Assembly (NCBI GenBank): GCA_902464345.1
Contig: CABQJA010000042.1
Coordinates: 1 to 14,720, forward strand
Length of the DNA stretch: 14,720 nucleotides
DNA from: an uncultured Clostridium sp.
GTDB lineage: Bacteria > Bacillota > Clostridia > Lachnospirales > Lachnospiraceae
Reading direction: 5' to 3'
Shown here: positions 1-5,875 of the stretch, piece by piece
Layout of the letters: each line of letters begins with the position of its first letter
How positions within the stretch are numbered: position 1 is the stretch's first letter
Translations under genes and position numbers: made by a program
The notes under the pieces: generated by a model
What the model saw: only the letters and a program-made list of their open reading frames with translations
The model's database searches: none
Told to the model about the DNA's origin: nothing

Positions 1-701
1 ATGAAAAGAAGCAGAAGAATCAGAAGGAAAAGCAGGCAAAACTGGCATCGAAAAAGGCAGCCAGAAAGGCAGAAGAAGCGAAGCTGCTGGCTGCAGAAGG
101 TCCGGAAAAGAAGCTGAACAAGCCATTATGTGTGATTGTAATTTTGTTCTTTCTGTGCATTGGCGGTGCAGTGATTCTTGGTACAAATGTGTTTGATTAT
201 ACTCTGGTGATCACAAAGGCTACTACATACTTCGAACGTCAGAAATACGGAATGGCATATCGAGAGATTCTCGGAGTAAATGTAAAGGAACAGGATAAGG
301 ATCTGGAATCCCGGATTTATACGGTTATGTATGTAGAACGTCAGTATGAGGCCTATGAGAATTACAGAACCATGAATAAGCCGGATATGGCACTGGATGC
401 GTTACTCCAGGGTTTTGCCAAGTATGATGATTATTATCAGGAGGCGCAGACATTAAATATCCTGGATGACTATAATTATGCGAAGAATCAGATTGTGACT
501 GCCTTAAATGAAACCTATGGTATGACAGAGGCGGATGCACTGGAGCTTCTGCAATTGCCAGATCAGGAATATACAGAGCAGATCAGACTTCGGAGTGCAG
601 ATGTTCAGTTCAATAACAGCAGCGAAACATCTTCCGGTAATGCTGTCAGTACAGAAGCGGGAACGGAAAGTGAAAATACAGTAGAGGATGTGACACAATG
701 A
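1..701 (+). CDS. Single-pass membrane protein of unknown function, 5'-truncated by the window edge
   Basis: The frame is open from the first complete codon at position 3 to the TGA at 699-701, giving 232 visible residues; the true start lies before the window. Visible residues 1-40 are extremely rich in Lys, Glu and Ala and look like a charged cytoplasmic helix. Residues 41-61 form one hydrophobic membrane segment (starts PLCVIVILFF). The rest is a predicted extracytoplasmic domain with many Tyr, Asp and Glu and helical pieces that loosely recall TPR-like helices (around MNKPDMALDALLQGFAKYDD), but I cannot assign a family. The last 25 or so residues are a Ser/Thr/Glu-rich low-complexity tail. 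A GTG at 132 falls inside the membrane segment, so it is not a credible start. The stop overlaps the hisH start in an ATGA, suggesting translational coupling in one transcript. Orientation (N-in) is inferred from the basic N-terminal side. Confidence 0.75.
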   Translation, partial: EKKQKNQKEKQAKLASKKAARKAEEAKLLAAEGPEKKLNKPLCVIVILFFLCIGGAVILGTNVFDYTLVITKATTYFERQKYGMAYREILGVNVKEQDKDLESRIYTVMYVERQYEAYENYRTMNKPDMALDALLQGFAKYDDYYQEAQTLNILDDYNYAKNQIVTALNETYGMTEADALELLQLPDQEYTEQIRLRSADVQFNNSSETSSGNAVSTEAGTESENTVEDVTQ

Positions 702-1303
702 TAGCGATTATCGACTATGATGCAGGAAACATTAAGAGTGTGGAAAAAGCAATCCAGTACCTTGGAGAGGATGCAGTCATAACCAGAGACAGAGATCTGA
801 TCCTGAACAGTGATAAGGTGATTCTGCCCGGGGTCGGAAGCTTTGGTGATGCCATGGCTAAGATTCGGGAATATGATCTGGTAAATACGATCTATGATGT
901 TGTGGATAAGAAGACCCCGTTTCTCGGAATCTGTCTTGGCCTGCAGCTTTTGTTCAAGACAAGCGAGGAGAGCGAAGGAGTAACAGGACTTGGACTTCTG
1001 GATGGACGGATCATAAGAATACCGGATGCTCCGGGATTAAAGATTCCGCATATGGGCTGGAACTCTCTGGATATAAAGCCGGGTGCAACACTGTTTCAGG
1101 GCATAGAGGATCAGTCGTATGTATATTTCGTACATTCTTATTATCTTCAGGCAGAGCATGAAGAGGATGTTGCTGCAACGACGGTATACTCAACAAAGAT
1201 TCATGCATCAGTGGAACATGAGAATATATATGCATGCCAGTTCCACCCGGAAAAGAGCAGCCGGGTTGGCTTACAGATACTTAAGAATTTTATTCAGTTA
1301 TAG
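698..1303 (+). CDS. hisH: Imidazole glycerol phosphate synthase, glutaminase subunit HisH
   Basis: This is the class I glutamine amidotransferase subunit of IGP synthase. It hydrolyses glutamine and passes ammonia to HisF, which acts on PRFAR in the fifth step of histidine synthesis in the cytoplasm. The protein has 201 residues, the usual HisH length. The nucleophile elbow GICLGLQ places the catalytic Cys at 79, and the His-Glu pair sits in FHPEKS (His183, Glu185). The oxyanion-strand motif PGVGSFG is at 44-50. The N-terminal strand IAIIDYDAGNIKSV is typical of the family. The start ATG at 698 overlaps the preceding stop (ATGA) and has a GAGG-type ribosome binding site about 10 bases upstream. 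hisF follows after 12 bases. No residue essential to glutaminase activity appears to be lost, unlike the loop missing from its partner HisF. Confidence 0.97.
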   Translation: MIAIIDYDAGNIKSVEKAIQYLGEDAVITRDRDLILNSDKVILPGVGSFGDAMAKIREYDLVNTIYDVVDKKTPFLGICLGLQLLFKTSEESEGVTGLGLLDGRIIRIPDAPGLKIPHMGWNSLDIKPGATLFQGIEDQSYVYFVHSYYLQAEHEEDVAATTVYSTKIHASVEHENIYACQFHPEKSSRVGLQILKNFIQL

Positions 1304-1315
1304 GAGGCGGAATAA

Positions 1316-2032
1316 ATGCATACAAAACGAATTATTCCCTGCCTGGATGTTAATAAGGGACGGGTGGTAGAGATTGCGGCAGCGTATGATAAGGCCGGTG
1401 CGGATGAACTGGTATTTCTGGATATAACGGCATCCTCTGATGCCAGAAATATAGTGGTAGATATGGTGCGGCGTGTAGCTGAGACGGTGTTTATACCATT
1501 TACCGTTGGCGGAGGCATCCGTACAGTAGATGATTTTAAAGCAATCCTGCGGGAAGGCGCAGACAAAGTATCAATCAATTCTTCAGCAATTGACCGTCCA
1601 CAGCTGATTTCAGAAGCAGCTGAGAAATTCGGCAGCCAGTGCGTAGTAGTTGCAATTGATGCGAGAAGAAGACAGGATGGAAGCAGCTGGAGCATTTACA
1701 AGAACGGCGGCAGAGTTGATATGAATATGGATGCGGTTGCATGGGCGATGAAGGCGGAAGAGCTGGGGGCCGGTGAGATATTGCTGACGAGCATGGACTG
1801 TGACGGTACCAAGGCCGGATATGATATTGAGCTTACCAGAATCATTTCAGAAAATGTAGGAATTCCGGTCATTGCGTCCGGTGGTGCGGGAACCATTGAT
1901 CATTTTGCGGAAGCGTTGACAGACGGAAAGGCAGATGCGGCACTGGCAGCATCCCTGTTCCATTATAAAGAGCTGGAAATTGCAGATCTGAAAGAAGCAT
2001 TAAAGCAGCGGGGAATACCGGTGCGTATATAA
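1316..2032 (+). CDS. hisF: Imidazole glycerol phosphate synthase, cyclase subunit HisF, with a deleted beta1-alpha1 loop
   Basis: This is the TIM-barrel subunit that joins HisH-derived ammonia to PRFAR, giving IGP and AICAR. It has 238 residues where HisF is normally about 250-255. The catalytic Asp pair is present: Asp11 in PCLDV and Asp115 in VAIDA, matching Asp11 and Asp130 of Thermotoga HisF. Ring and gate residues Arg5, Glu31, Lys84 and Glu154 are kept, as are the phosphate-binding stretches TVGGGIR and IASGGAG. Right after GRVV (residues 15-18) the protein jumps to EIAAAYDKAGADE. The segment usually lying between them (KG-x-NF...RDAGDPV, about 15 residues including the conserved Lys19) is absent, while the frame is kept. 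The junction lies near 1367-1372. The start has an AGGAGG site at 1302-1307. Identity is certain from the sequence; whether the enzyme is active is unknown. It could be a decaying gene, a tolerated variant or an assembly error. Confidence 0.95.
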   Translation: MHTKRIIPCLDVNKGRVVEIAAAYDKAGADELVFLDITASSDARNIVVDMVRRVAETVFIPFTVGGGIRTVDDFKAILREGADKVSINSSAIDRPQLISEAAEKFGSQCVVVAIDARRRQDGSSWSIYKNGGRVDMNMDAVAWAMKAEELGAGEILLTSMDCDGTKAGYDIELTRIISENVGIPVIASGGAGTIDHFAEALTDGKADAALAASLFHYKELEIADLKEALKQRGIPVRI

Positions 2033-2044
2033 GAAGGTCAGAAT

Positions 2045-2497
2045 ATGAAGGAAGTAACATTAAAACACAATGAACTGGATGTAGATGAATATCTGTTGCT
2101 GCGGAGCGGCGTTCATTGGAAGGTGTTAAGTCGTGAGCAGGCGAAGCTTGCACTGGAGCGAAGTTTATATATTGTAACTGCCTATGTGGATGGTGAATGT
2201 GTAGGTATGGGACGGCTGGTCGGTGATGGCGCAGTCATCTGCTATGTACAGGATCTGATCGTATTACCGCGTGTTCAGCGTCTGGGAATCGGATCTAAAA
2301 TATTAAATGAACTGAAGCGGCATGTAGAAGAGCTACGGCTTCCGGATACGGAAATGATGTTTTGTCTGATGTGTGCAAAGGGACGGGAACCGTTCTATGA
2401 GAAACACGCTTTTCTTGCAAGACCGACCGAAAATCTGGGACCGGGTATGATCCAATACTTAAATAATACTACAAAAAATCAGGATACTATGTTATAA
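2045..2497 (+). CDS. GNAT-family N-acetyltransferase, substrate unknown
   Basis: This 150-residue protein has the size and layout of a single GNAT (Acetyltransf_1) domain, which transfers an acetyl group from acetyl-CoA to an amine. The acetyl-CoA pyrophosphate loop is visible as QRLGIGS at residues 78-84, following the strand YVQDLIVLP. The C-terminal motif-B-like stretch FYEKHAFLARP at 117-127 is also typical. The substrate cannot be told from sequence; related small GNATs act on amino acids, polyamines, antibiotics or protein N-termini. The start at 2045 has an AGAAGG site at 2032-2037, and only 12 bases separate it from the hisF stop, so it is probably co-transcribed with hisF. There is no sign that it belongs to histidine synthesis itself. 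The last residues (NNTTKNQDTML) are a non-conserved-looking tail, and its final codons overlap a promoter-like element for the next genes. Confidence 0.9.
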   Translation: MKEVTLKHNELDVDEYLLLRSGVHWKVLSREQAKLALERSLYIVTAYVDGECVGMGRLVGDGAVICYVQDLIVLPRVQRLGIGSKILNELKRHVEELRLPDTEMMFCLMCAKGREPFYEKHAFLARPTENLGPGMIQYLNNTTKNQDTML

Positions 2498-2498
2498 T
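2470..2498 (+). promoter_or_regulatory. Candidate extended -10 promoter for the small membrane protein and bactofilin genes
   Basis: A perfect TATAAT hexamer lies at 2493-2498, preceded by TG at 2490-2491 (TGTTATAAT), which matches the extended -10 form common in Gram-positive sigma-A promoters. A poor -35 (TACAAA, 2470-2475) is spaced by 17 bases, consistent with an extended -10 not needing a strong -35. It overlaps the stop codon of the GNAT gene. Transcription would begin near 2505, giving a leader of about 34 bases before the ATG at 2539. This is a motif match only. Confidence 0.45.
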
Positions 2499-2538
2499 TT
2501 ATGAGCAATAATTTGAAAAGATACAATGGAGAAGGAAT

Positions 2539-2727
2539 ATGTCAGAAGCTATAGAAGAAAAACAGATGAGGCGCAGACGGATTGAAAGAATGAAAAAGAT
2601 TCTGCTGATAACAGCGCTGGTTCTGATTCTGATTTCACTGATTTTGAATATTGTTCTTCTTTTCCGGGTGATTCATCTGAGTCAACTGGTAGAACAGCTG
2701 AGTATGATTCAGATCCTAATGGTCTGA
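2539..2727 (+). CDS. Small single-pass membrane protein of unknown function (62 aa)
   Basis: I do not recognise a family. The protein starts with a charged, strongly basic N-terminus (KQMRRRRIERMKK, residues 8-20). One hydrophobic helix follows at about 21-43 (ILLITALVLI...), then a short amphipathic stretch (FRVIHLSQLVEQL) that could be a brief extracytoplasmic or interfacial helix. The positive-inside rule predicts the N-terminus in the cytoplasm. There is no signal peptidase site. It has a good ribosome binding site (GGAGAAGGA, 2528-2536) just before the ATG, which with the membrane-like composition supports a real gene despite its size. It lies 43 bases before the bactofilin start and behind a candidate promoter, so the two are probably co-expressed. 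A role as membrane partner of the bactofilin is inference from context only. Confidence 0.7.
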   Translation: MSEAIEEKQMRRRRIERMKKILLITALVLILISLILNIVLLFRVIHLSQLVEQLSMIQILMV

Positions 2728-2757
2728 TTTGAGATATTGCCGGAGTATGGCGGCTAC

Positions 2758-2765
2758 AAAGGAGG
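2758..2765 (+). promoter_or_regulatory. Ribosome binding site that fixes the bactofilin start
   Basis: AAAGGAGG at 2758-2765 lies 5 bases before the ATG at 2771. The same frame stays open upstream to a TTG at 2729, but that start would have no comparable site, and the 14 extra residues are not bactofilin-like. The ATG at 2771 is therefore preferred. Confidence 0.8.
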
Positions 2766-2770
2766 TTAAG

Positions 2771-3748
2771 ATGGGATTTTTTAAAGATTTCAAGAATGAC
2801 ATGAAGCAGGCAGTCAATGAACTGATGCCTGGTGATGAAGAAATGGTAAATGAATATGACGATGATGATATGGTGAATACTCTGGAAGAGGAACCGGAGG
2901 ATTCCTATGTAAATACAATGGAACCGGAGACTGCATCCGCTTCGGAGGAGTCGGTTTCAGATGAAGAGGACTTCTCGGAGCTGGATGCACTTGAGGATCT
3001 GGATATTGATGAAGAAGATCTGCGGGATGAAGCAGCAGAGGAGACCGTTACAGAGACGCCGGTTGCAGAAAGTGCTGCGGAGCCGGAGGCAGAGACGATT
3101 TCCGAAGAGCTGGAGCGTCAGGAATATGAAGAGACGGTTGCAGAGAGTGCTCAGGAACCGGAAGAAATACAGAACACAGAGATTGAGGAGGAGCCAGAAA
3201 TGTCAGAGGACAAGATTATTGAGATGCAGCCTGTGCAGGAACCGGAAAAAGAGGAAGAAGTAACTGCAGCGGTACAGGAAGCAGAATCTGCCGCAGAAGA
3301 AGTAAGTGACAGTACAGCATATATTACCAAGGGCACCAGAATCGAAGGAAATATCATGACGGACGGCTCTCTGGACATCATTGGTACTGTAGAGGGTGAT
3401 GTCAGCAGTTATGGTAAGCTGATCGTCAGCGGTGTAGTTAACGGTAAGGTAAACTCCAGCGAGATTTATGCAAATGCGGCAAAGATTACCGGTGATATCT
3501 CCAGCGCGGGCAGCGTGAAGATCGGTGTCGGATCTGTCATCGTGGGTAATATTGAAGCGCAGTCTGCGGTTATTGCAGGGGCAGTAAACGGAGATCTGGA
3601 TGTAAAGGGACCTGTGATCGTGGATTCTACAGCTGTTATCATGGGCAATATCAAGTCCCGTTCCGTACAGATTAATAATGGGGCTGTAATTGAAGGTTTT
3701 TGTTCACAGTGCTACTCAGATATTGATGTGAAGAGTTTCTTTGCATAA
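2771..3748 (+). CDS. Bactofilin (polymer-forming cytoskeletal protein) with a long acidic N-terminal extension
   Basis: Bactofilins self-assemble without nucleotide into filaments that organise cell shape, wall synthesis or appendages, often at the membrane. Of 325 residues, about 189-315 form the right-handed beta-helix domain (DUF583). It shows the repeating pattern of short hydrophobic strands with Gly and Asn turns: IEGNI, GTVEGDV, SGVVNGKV, ITGDI, IVGNI, VNGDL, IMGNI. The N-terminus MGFFKDFKNDMKQAV could be an amphipathic targeting helix. Residues 21-180 form a highly acidic Glu/Asp/Ala/Pro-rich, probably disordered region. It contains a 25-residue-spaced repeat (VAESAAEPE at 98-106, VAESAQEPE at 123-131). 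Most bactofilins have short tails, so this extension is unusual. The C-terminus carries CSQC followed by SDIDVKSFF. The preceding small membrane protein gene may encode a partner. The start is set by AAAGGAGG at 2758-2765. Confidence 0.9.
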   Translation: MGFFKDFKNDMKQAVNELMPGDEEMVNEYDDDDMVNTLEEEPEDSYVNTMEPETASASEESVSDEEDFSELDALEDLDIDEEDLRDEAAEETVTETPVAESAAEPEAETISEELERQEYEETVAESAQEPEEIQNTEIEEEPEMSEDKIIEMQPVQEPEKEEEVTAAVQEAESAAEEVSDSTAYITKGTRIEGNIMTDGSLDIIGTVEGDVSSYGKLIVSGVVNGKVNSSEIYANAAKITGDISSAGSVKIGVGSVIVGNIEAQSAVIAGAVNGDLDVKGPVIVDSTAVIMGNIKSRSVQINNGAVIEGFCSQCYSDIDVKSFFA

Positions 3749-3773
3749 AGAATATAGTCAGGAGAAAGATAGA

Positions 3774-4475
3774 ATGGAAGAAACACGTATCTTGTTAAAG
3801 TTAAGTGGTGAAGCTCTGGCCGGTGAGAAAAAGACCGGTTTTGATGAGGCAACCGTATTAGAGGTTGCAGGGCAGGTAAAGCAGGTGCTGGATGCCGGTA
3901 AGCAGGTAGCCGTTGTGATCGGAGGAGGAAACTTCTGGCGCGGACGGACCAGTGAGCATATGGATCGTGTAAAGGCCGATCAGATCGGAATACTGGCAAC
4001 GGTTATGAACTGTATTTATGTAGCGGAAATGTTCCGGTTGAAGGGAATTTCAACCAAAATCATGACCCCGTTTGAATGCGGAAACATGACAGAGTTGTTC
4101 AGAAAGGATGAGGCAGTAAAGGCACTGGAGGCAGGAACGGTTGTATTCTTTGCCGGTGGTACCGGTCATCCGTATTTCTCGACAGATATGGCAACCGTAT
4201 TGATGGCAATTGAAATCGAAGCCGATGTCATTCTTTCCGGAAAGGCAATCGATGGTGTTTATGATTCCGATCCGAAGGTAAATCCAAATGCAAAGAAATA
4301 CGACAAGATGGAGATGCAGGATATTGTAGATCAGAAGCTGGGAGTGATCGATCTGGCATCAGCAGTTCTGGCAATGGAGAACCATATGCCGATGAAACTG
4401 TTTGGCTTAAATGGAGAAAACAGCATTGTGCGTGCCATGACAGGGGAATTTACAGGCACATACATTCATGCATAG
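3774..4475 (+). CDS. pyrH: Uridylate (UMP) kinase PyrH
   Basis: Bacterial UMP kinase uses ATP to phosphorylate UMP to UDP in de novo pyrimidine synthesis. It is a cytoplasmic hexamer of the amino acid kinase fold, not related to eukaryotic UMP/CMP kinases. The 233-residue protein shows the family landmarks in order: LLKLSGEAL at 7-15 (Lys9), GGGNFWRG at 50-57, ADQIG at 68-72 (Asp69), GGTGHPYFSTDMA at 128-140, and DGVYDSDPK at 160-168 near the ATP site. I chose ATG 3774 because an AGGAG site (3760-3764) sits 9 bases upstream and the protein then begins EETRILLKLSGE as expected. The frame extends back to TTG 3741, inside the bactofilin end, without a good site. In many Firmicutes rpsB-tsf precede pyrH; here the bactofilin does. 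frr follows after 35 bases, as usual. Confidence 0.97.
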   Translation: MEETRILLKLSGEALAGEKKTGFDEATVLEVAGQVKQVLDAGKQVAVVIGGGNFWRGRTSEHMDRVKADQIGILATVMNCIYVAEMFRLKGISTKIMTPFECGNMTELFRKDEAVKALEAGTVVFFAGGTGHPYFSTDMATVLMAIEIEADVILSGKAIDGVYDSDPKVNPNAKKYDKMEMQDIVDQKLGVIDLASAVLAMENHMPMKLFGLNGENSIVRAMTGEFTGTYIHA

Positions 4476-4510
4476 AAACCAGAAAGACATAGAATTTAGG
4501 AGGAATAACA

Positions 4511-5056
4511 ATGTTAGAACAATATGAAGAGAAAATGGATAAATCCTTAGACAGCTTATTAAATGAATTTGCAAGTATTCGTGCAGGACGGGCCAACCCG
4601 CATGTATTGGATAAGATCCGTGTGGACTATTACGGTCAGCCGACTCCGTTACAGCAGGTAGCGAATATTTCGGTTCCGGAGGCAAGAACCCTGATGATCC
4701 AGCCATGGGAGTCCTCTCTGATCAAAGAGATCGAGAAAGCAATTCTTTGTTCGGATCTCGGAATTACACCGAACAATGATGGAAAGTCTGTCCGCCTGAA
4801 TTTTCCGGAACTGACAGAGGACCGTCGTAAGGAAATGGCAAAGGATGTTAAGAAGAAGGGGGAAAACGCAAAGGTTGCAATCCGGAATGTCCGTCGTGAT
4901 GCCAATGATGCGTTTAAGAAACAGAATAAGGCAAGTGAGATTTCAGAGGATGAATTAAAGGATCTTGAGGACAAGGTACAGAAGCTTACAGATAAGTATA
5001 TTGATAAGGTTGATAAAGCGGTAGAAGAAAAGACAAAGGAAATTCTGACGGTATAG
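4511..5056 (+). CDS. frr: Ribosome recycling factor
   Basis: RRF works with EF-G to split the post-termination ribosome so the subunits can be reused. The 181 residues match the usual 180-185. The signature EFASIRAGRANPHVLDKI is at about residues 18-35, followed by VDYYGQPTPLQQVANI and the domain II stretch ending WESSLIKEIEKAI. The long C-terminal helix (RKEMAKDVKKKGENAKVAIR onward) completes the three-helix bundle. Its N-terminus (MLEQYEEKMDKSL) is a few residues shorter than many relatives but complete. An AGGAGG site at 4498-4503 supports the ATG. It follows pyrH by 35 bases and is the last gene before a hairpin-bearing gap of 90 bases. Confidence 0.98.
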   Translation: MLEQYEEKMDKSLDSLLNEFASIRAGRANPHVLDKIRVDYYGQPTPLQQVANISVPEARTLMIQPWESSLIKEIEKAILCSDLGITPNNDGKSVRLNFPELTEDRRKEMAKDVKKKGENAKVAIRNVRRDANDAFKKQNKASEISEDELKDLEDKVQKLTDKYIDKVDKAVEEKTKEILTV

Positions 5057-5085
5057 GATTATCAGCAGTTCGAATACAGCGGGAA

Positions 5086-5122
5086 CGGGGAGAGACAGGC
5101 AGAATGTCTCTTTCTGTGTTTT
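5086..5122 (+). terminator. Hairpin with T-rich tail between frr and uppS (possible partial terminator)
   Basis: The arm CGGGGAGAGACA (5086-5097) pairs with TGTCTCTTTCTG (5105-5116) around a 7-base loop. This gives a 12-pair stem with three G-T wobbles. It is followed by TGTTTT at 5117-5122. The shape is that of an intrinsic terminator, but the T tract is short and uppS starts only 25 bases later with no clear promoter between. Partial termination, attenuation or an RNA-processing or stability hairpin are all possible. It sits in the 90-base gap 5057-5146, which otherwise holds only the uppS ribosome binding site. Confidence 0.45.
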
Positions 5123-5146
5123 AGAAGGCAGAATAAGGAGGGCAGT

Positions 5147-5875
5147 ATGGGACAGAAGTTAAATGAGAAGGAATGGAAGGTTCCGGAGCATATAGCAATT
5201 ATACTGGACGGAAACGGACGGTGGGCAAAGAAGCGTGGAATGCCACGTAATTTCGGACATTTACAGGGAGCGAAAAATGTGGAGCAGATCTGTAGTGACG
5301 CCTATGATCTTGGCGTGAAATATCTGACTGTATATACGTTTTCAACAGAGAACTGGAAACGGTCTGTTGAGGAAGTTAACGGAATCATGAATATTCTGCG
5401 TCAGTACCTGAACTCCTTCAAGACGCATGTGAAACGGGAAAAGCTGACGGTCCGTGTGATTGGAGACCGGAGCAGATTGGATGATGATATTAACGAGCTG
5501 ATCGATGAACTCTGGGAGATGAGTAAGGATCATAAGGGTCTTACGCTGACACTGGCTTTGAATTACGGCGGAAGAGACGAGATCACAAGAGCAGTCAGAA
5601 AGCTGGCAGATCAGGTAAAGGAAGGTGCCCTATTACCGGAACAGATTGATGAAGCGGCGATTTCAAAGGAATTGGATACATATTATATGCCGGATCCGGA
5701 TCTTCTGATCCGAACCAGCGGAGAATTGAGGCTGTCTAATTATCTGTTATGGCAGCTGGCGTATACAGAGTTCTATTTTACAGATGTATTGTGGCCGGAT
5801 TTTGATAAGAAGGAACTGGAAAAGGCAATCGAATATTATAACGGAAGGGATCGGCGATATGGCGGAGTCAAGTAA
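5147..5875 (+). CDS. uppS: Isoprenyl transferase: (di-trans,poly-cis)-undecaprenyl diphosphate synthase
   Basis: UppS adds isopentenyl units in cis to farnesyl diphosphate to make the C55 lipid carrier used for peptidoglycan and other wall polymers. It acts at the cytoplasmic face of the membrane. The 242 residues include the catalytic-Asp motif HIAIILDGNGRWAKKRG (Asp21), the GHLQGAKN segment at 38-45, YTFSTENWKRS at 63-73, NYGGRDEI at 139-146, and the C-terminal IPP/metal-binding block LLIRTSGELRLSNYLLWQ at 186-203. These are the five conserved regions of cis-prenyltransferases. The sequence is full length with no missing key residue visible. AAGGAGG at 5135-5141 supports the ATG. Its end overlaps cdsA by 17 bases. 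dxr and ispG in the same cluster make its precursors, which gives the order a metabolic logic. Confidence 0.97.
   Translation: MGQKLNEKEWKVPEHIAIILDGNGRWAKKRGMPRNFGHLQGAKNVEQICSDAYDLGVKYLTVYTFSTENWKRSVEEVNGIMNILRQYLNSFKTHVKREKLTVRVIGDRSRLDDDINELIDELWEMSKDHKGLTLTLALNYGGRDEITRAVRKLADQVKEGALLPEQIDEAAISKELDTYYMPDPDLLIRTSGELRLSNYLLWQLAYTEFYFTDVLWPDFDKKELEKAIEYYNGRDRRYGGVK

Noticed and set aside
1..116. ATG at the first base, opening a short basic reading frame
   Set aside because: It ends at TGA 114-116 and lies out of frame with the open membrane-protein frame that starts at position 3, so it is a shadow of the charged N-terminal region.
2689..2731. Alternative, shifted end for the 62-residue membrane protein (a frame ending at the TGA 2729-2731)
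   Set aside because: It would need a frameshift near 2700, and nothing in the sequence such as a homopolymer run supports one.
2961..3263. Arg/Lys-rich overlapping frame inside the bactofilin gene
   Set aside because: It is the shifted reading of the repetitive GAA/GAG-rich acidic region; the bactofilin frame continues through it into a clear domain.
4467..4495. TAGAAT resembling a -10 box just before frr
   Set aside because: No matching -35 or TG extension is present, and pyrH-frr normally share a transcript.
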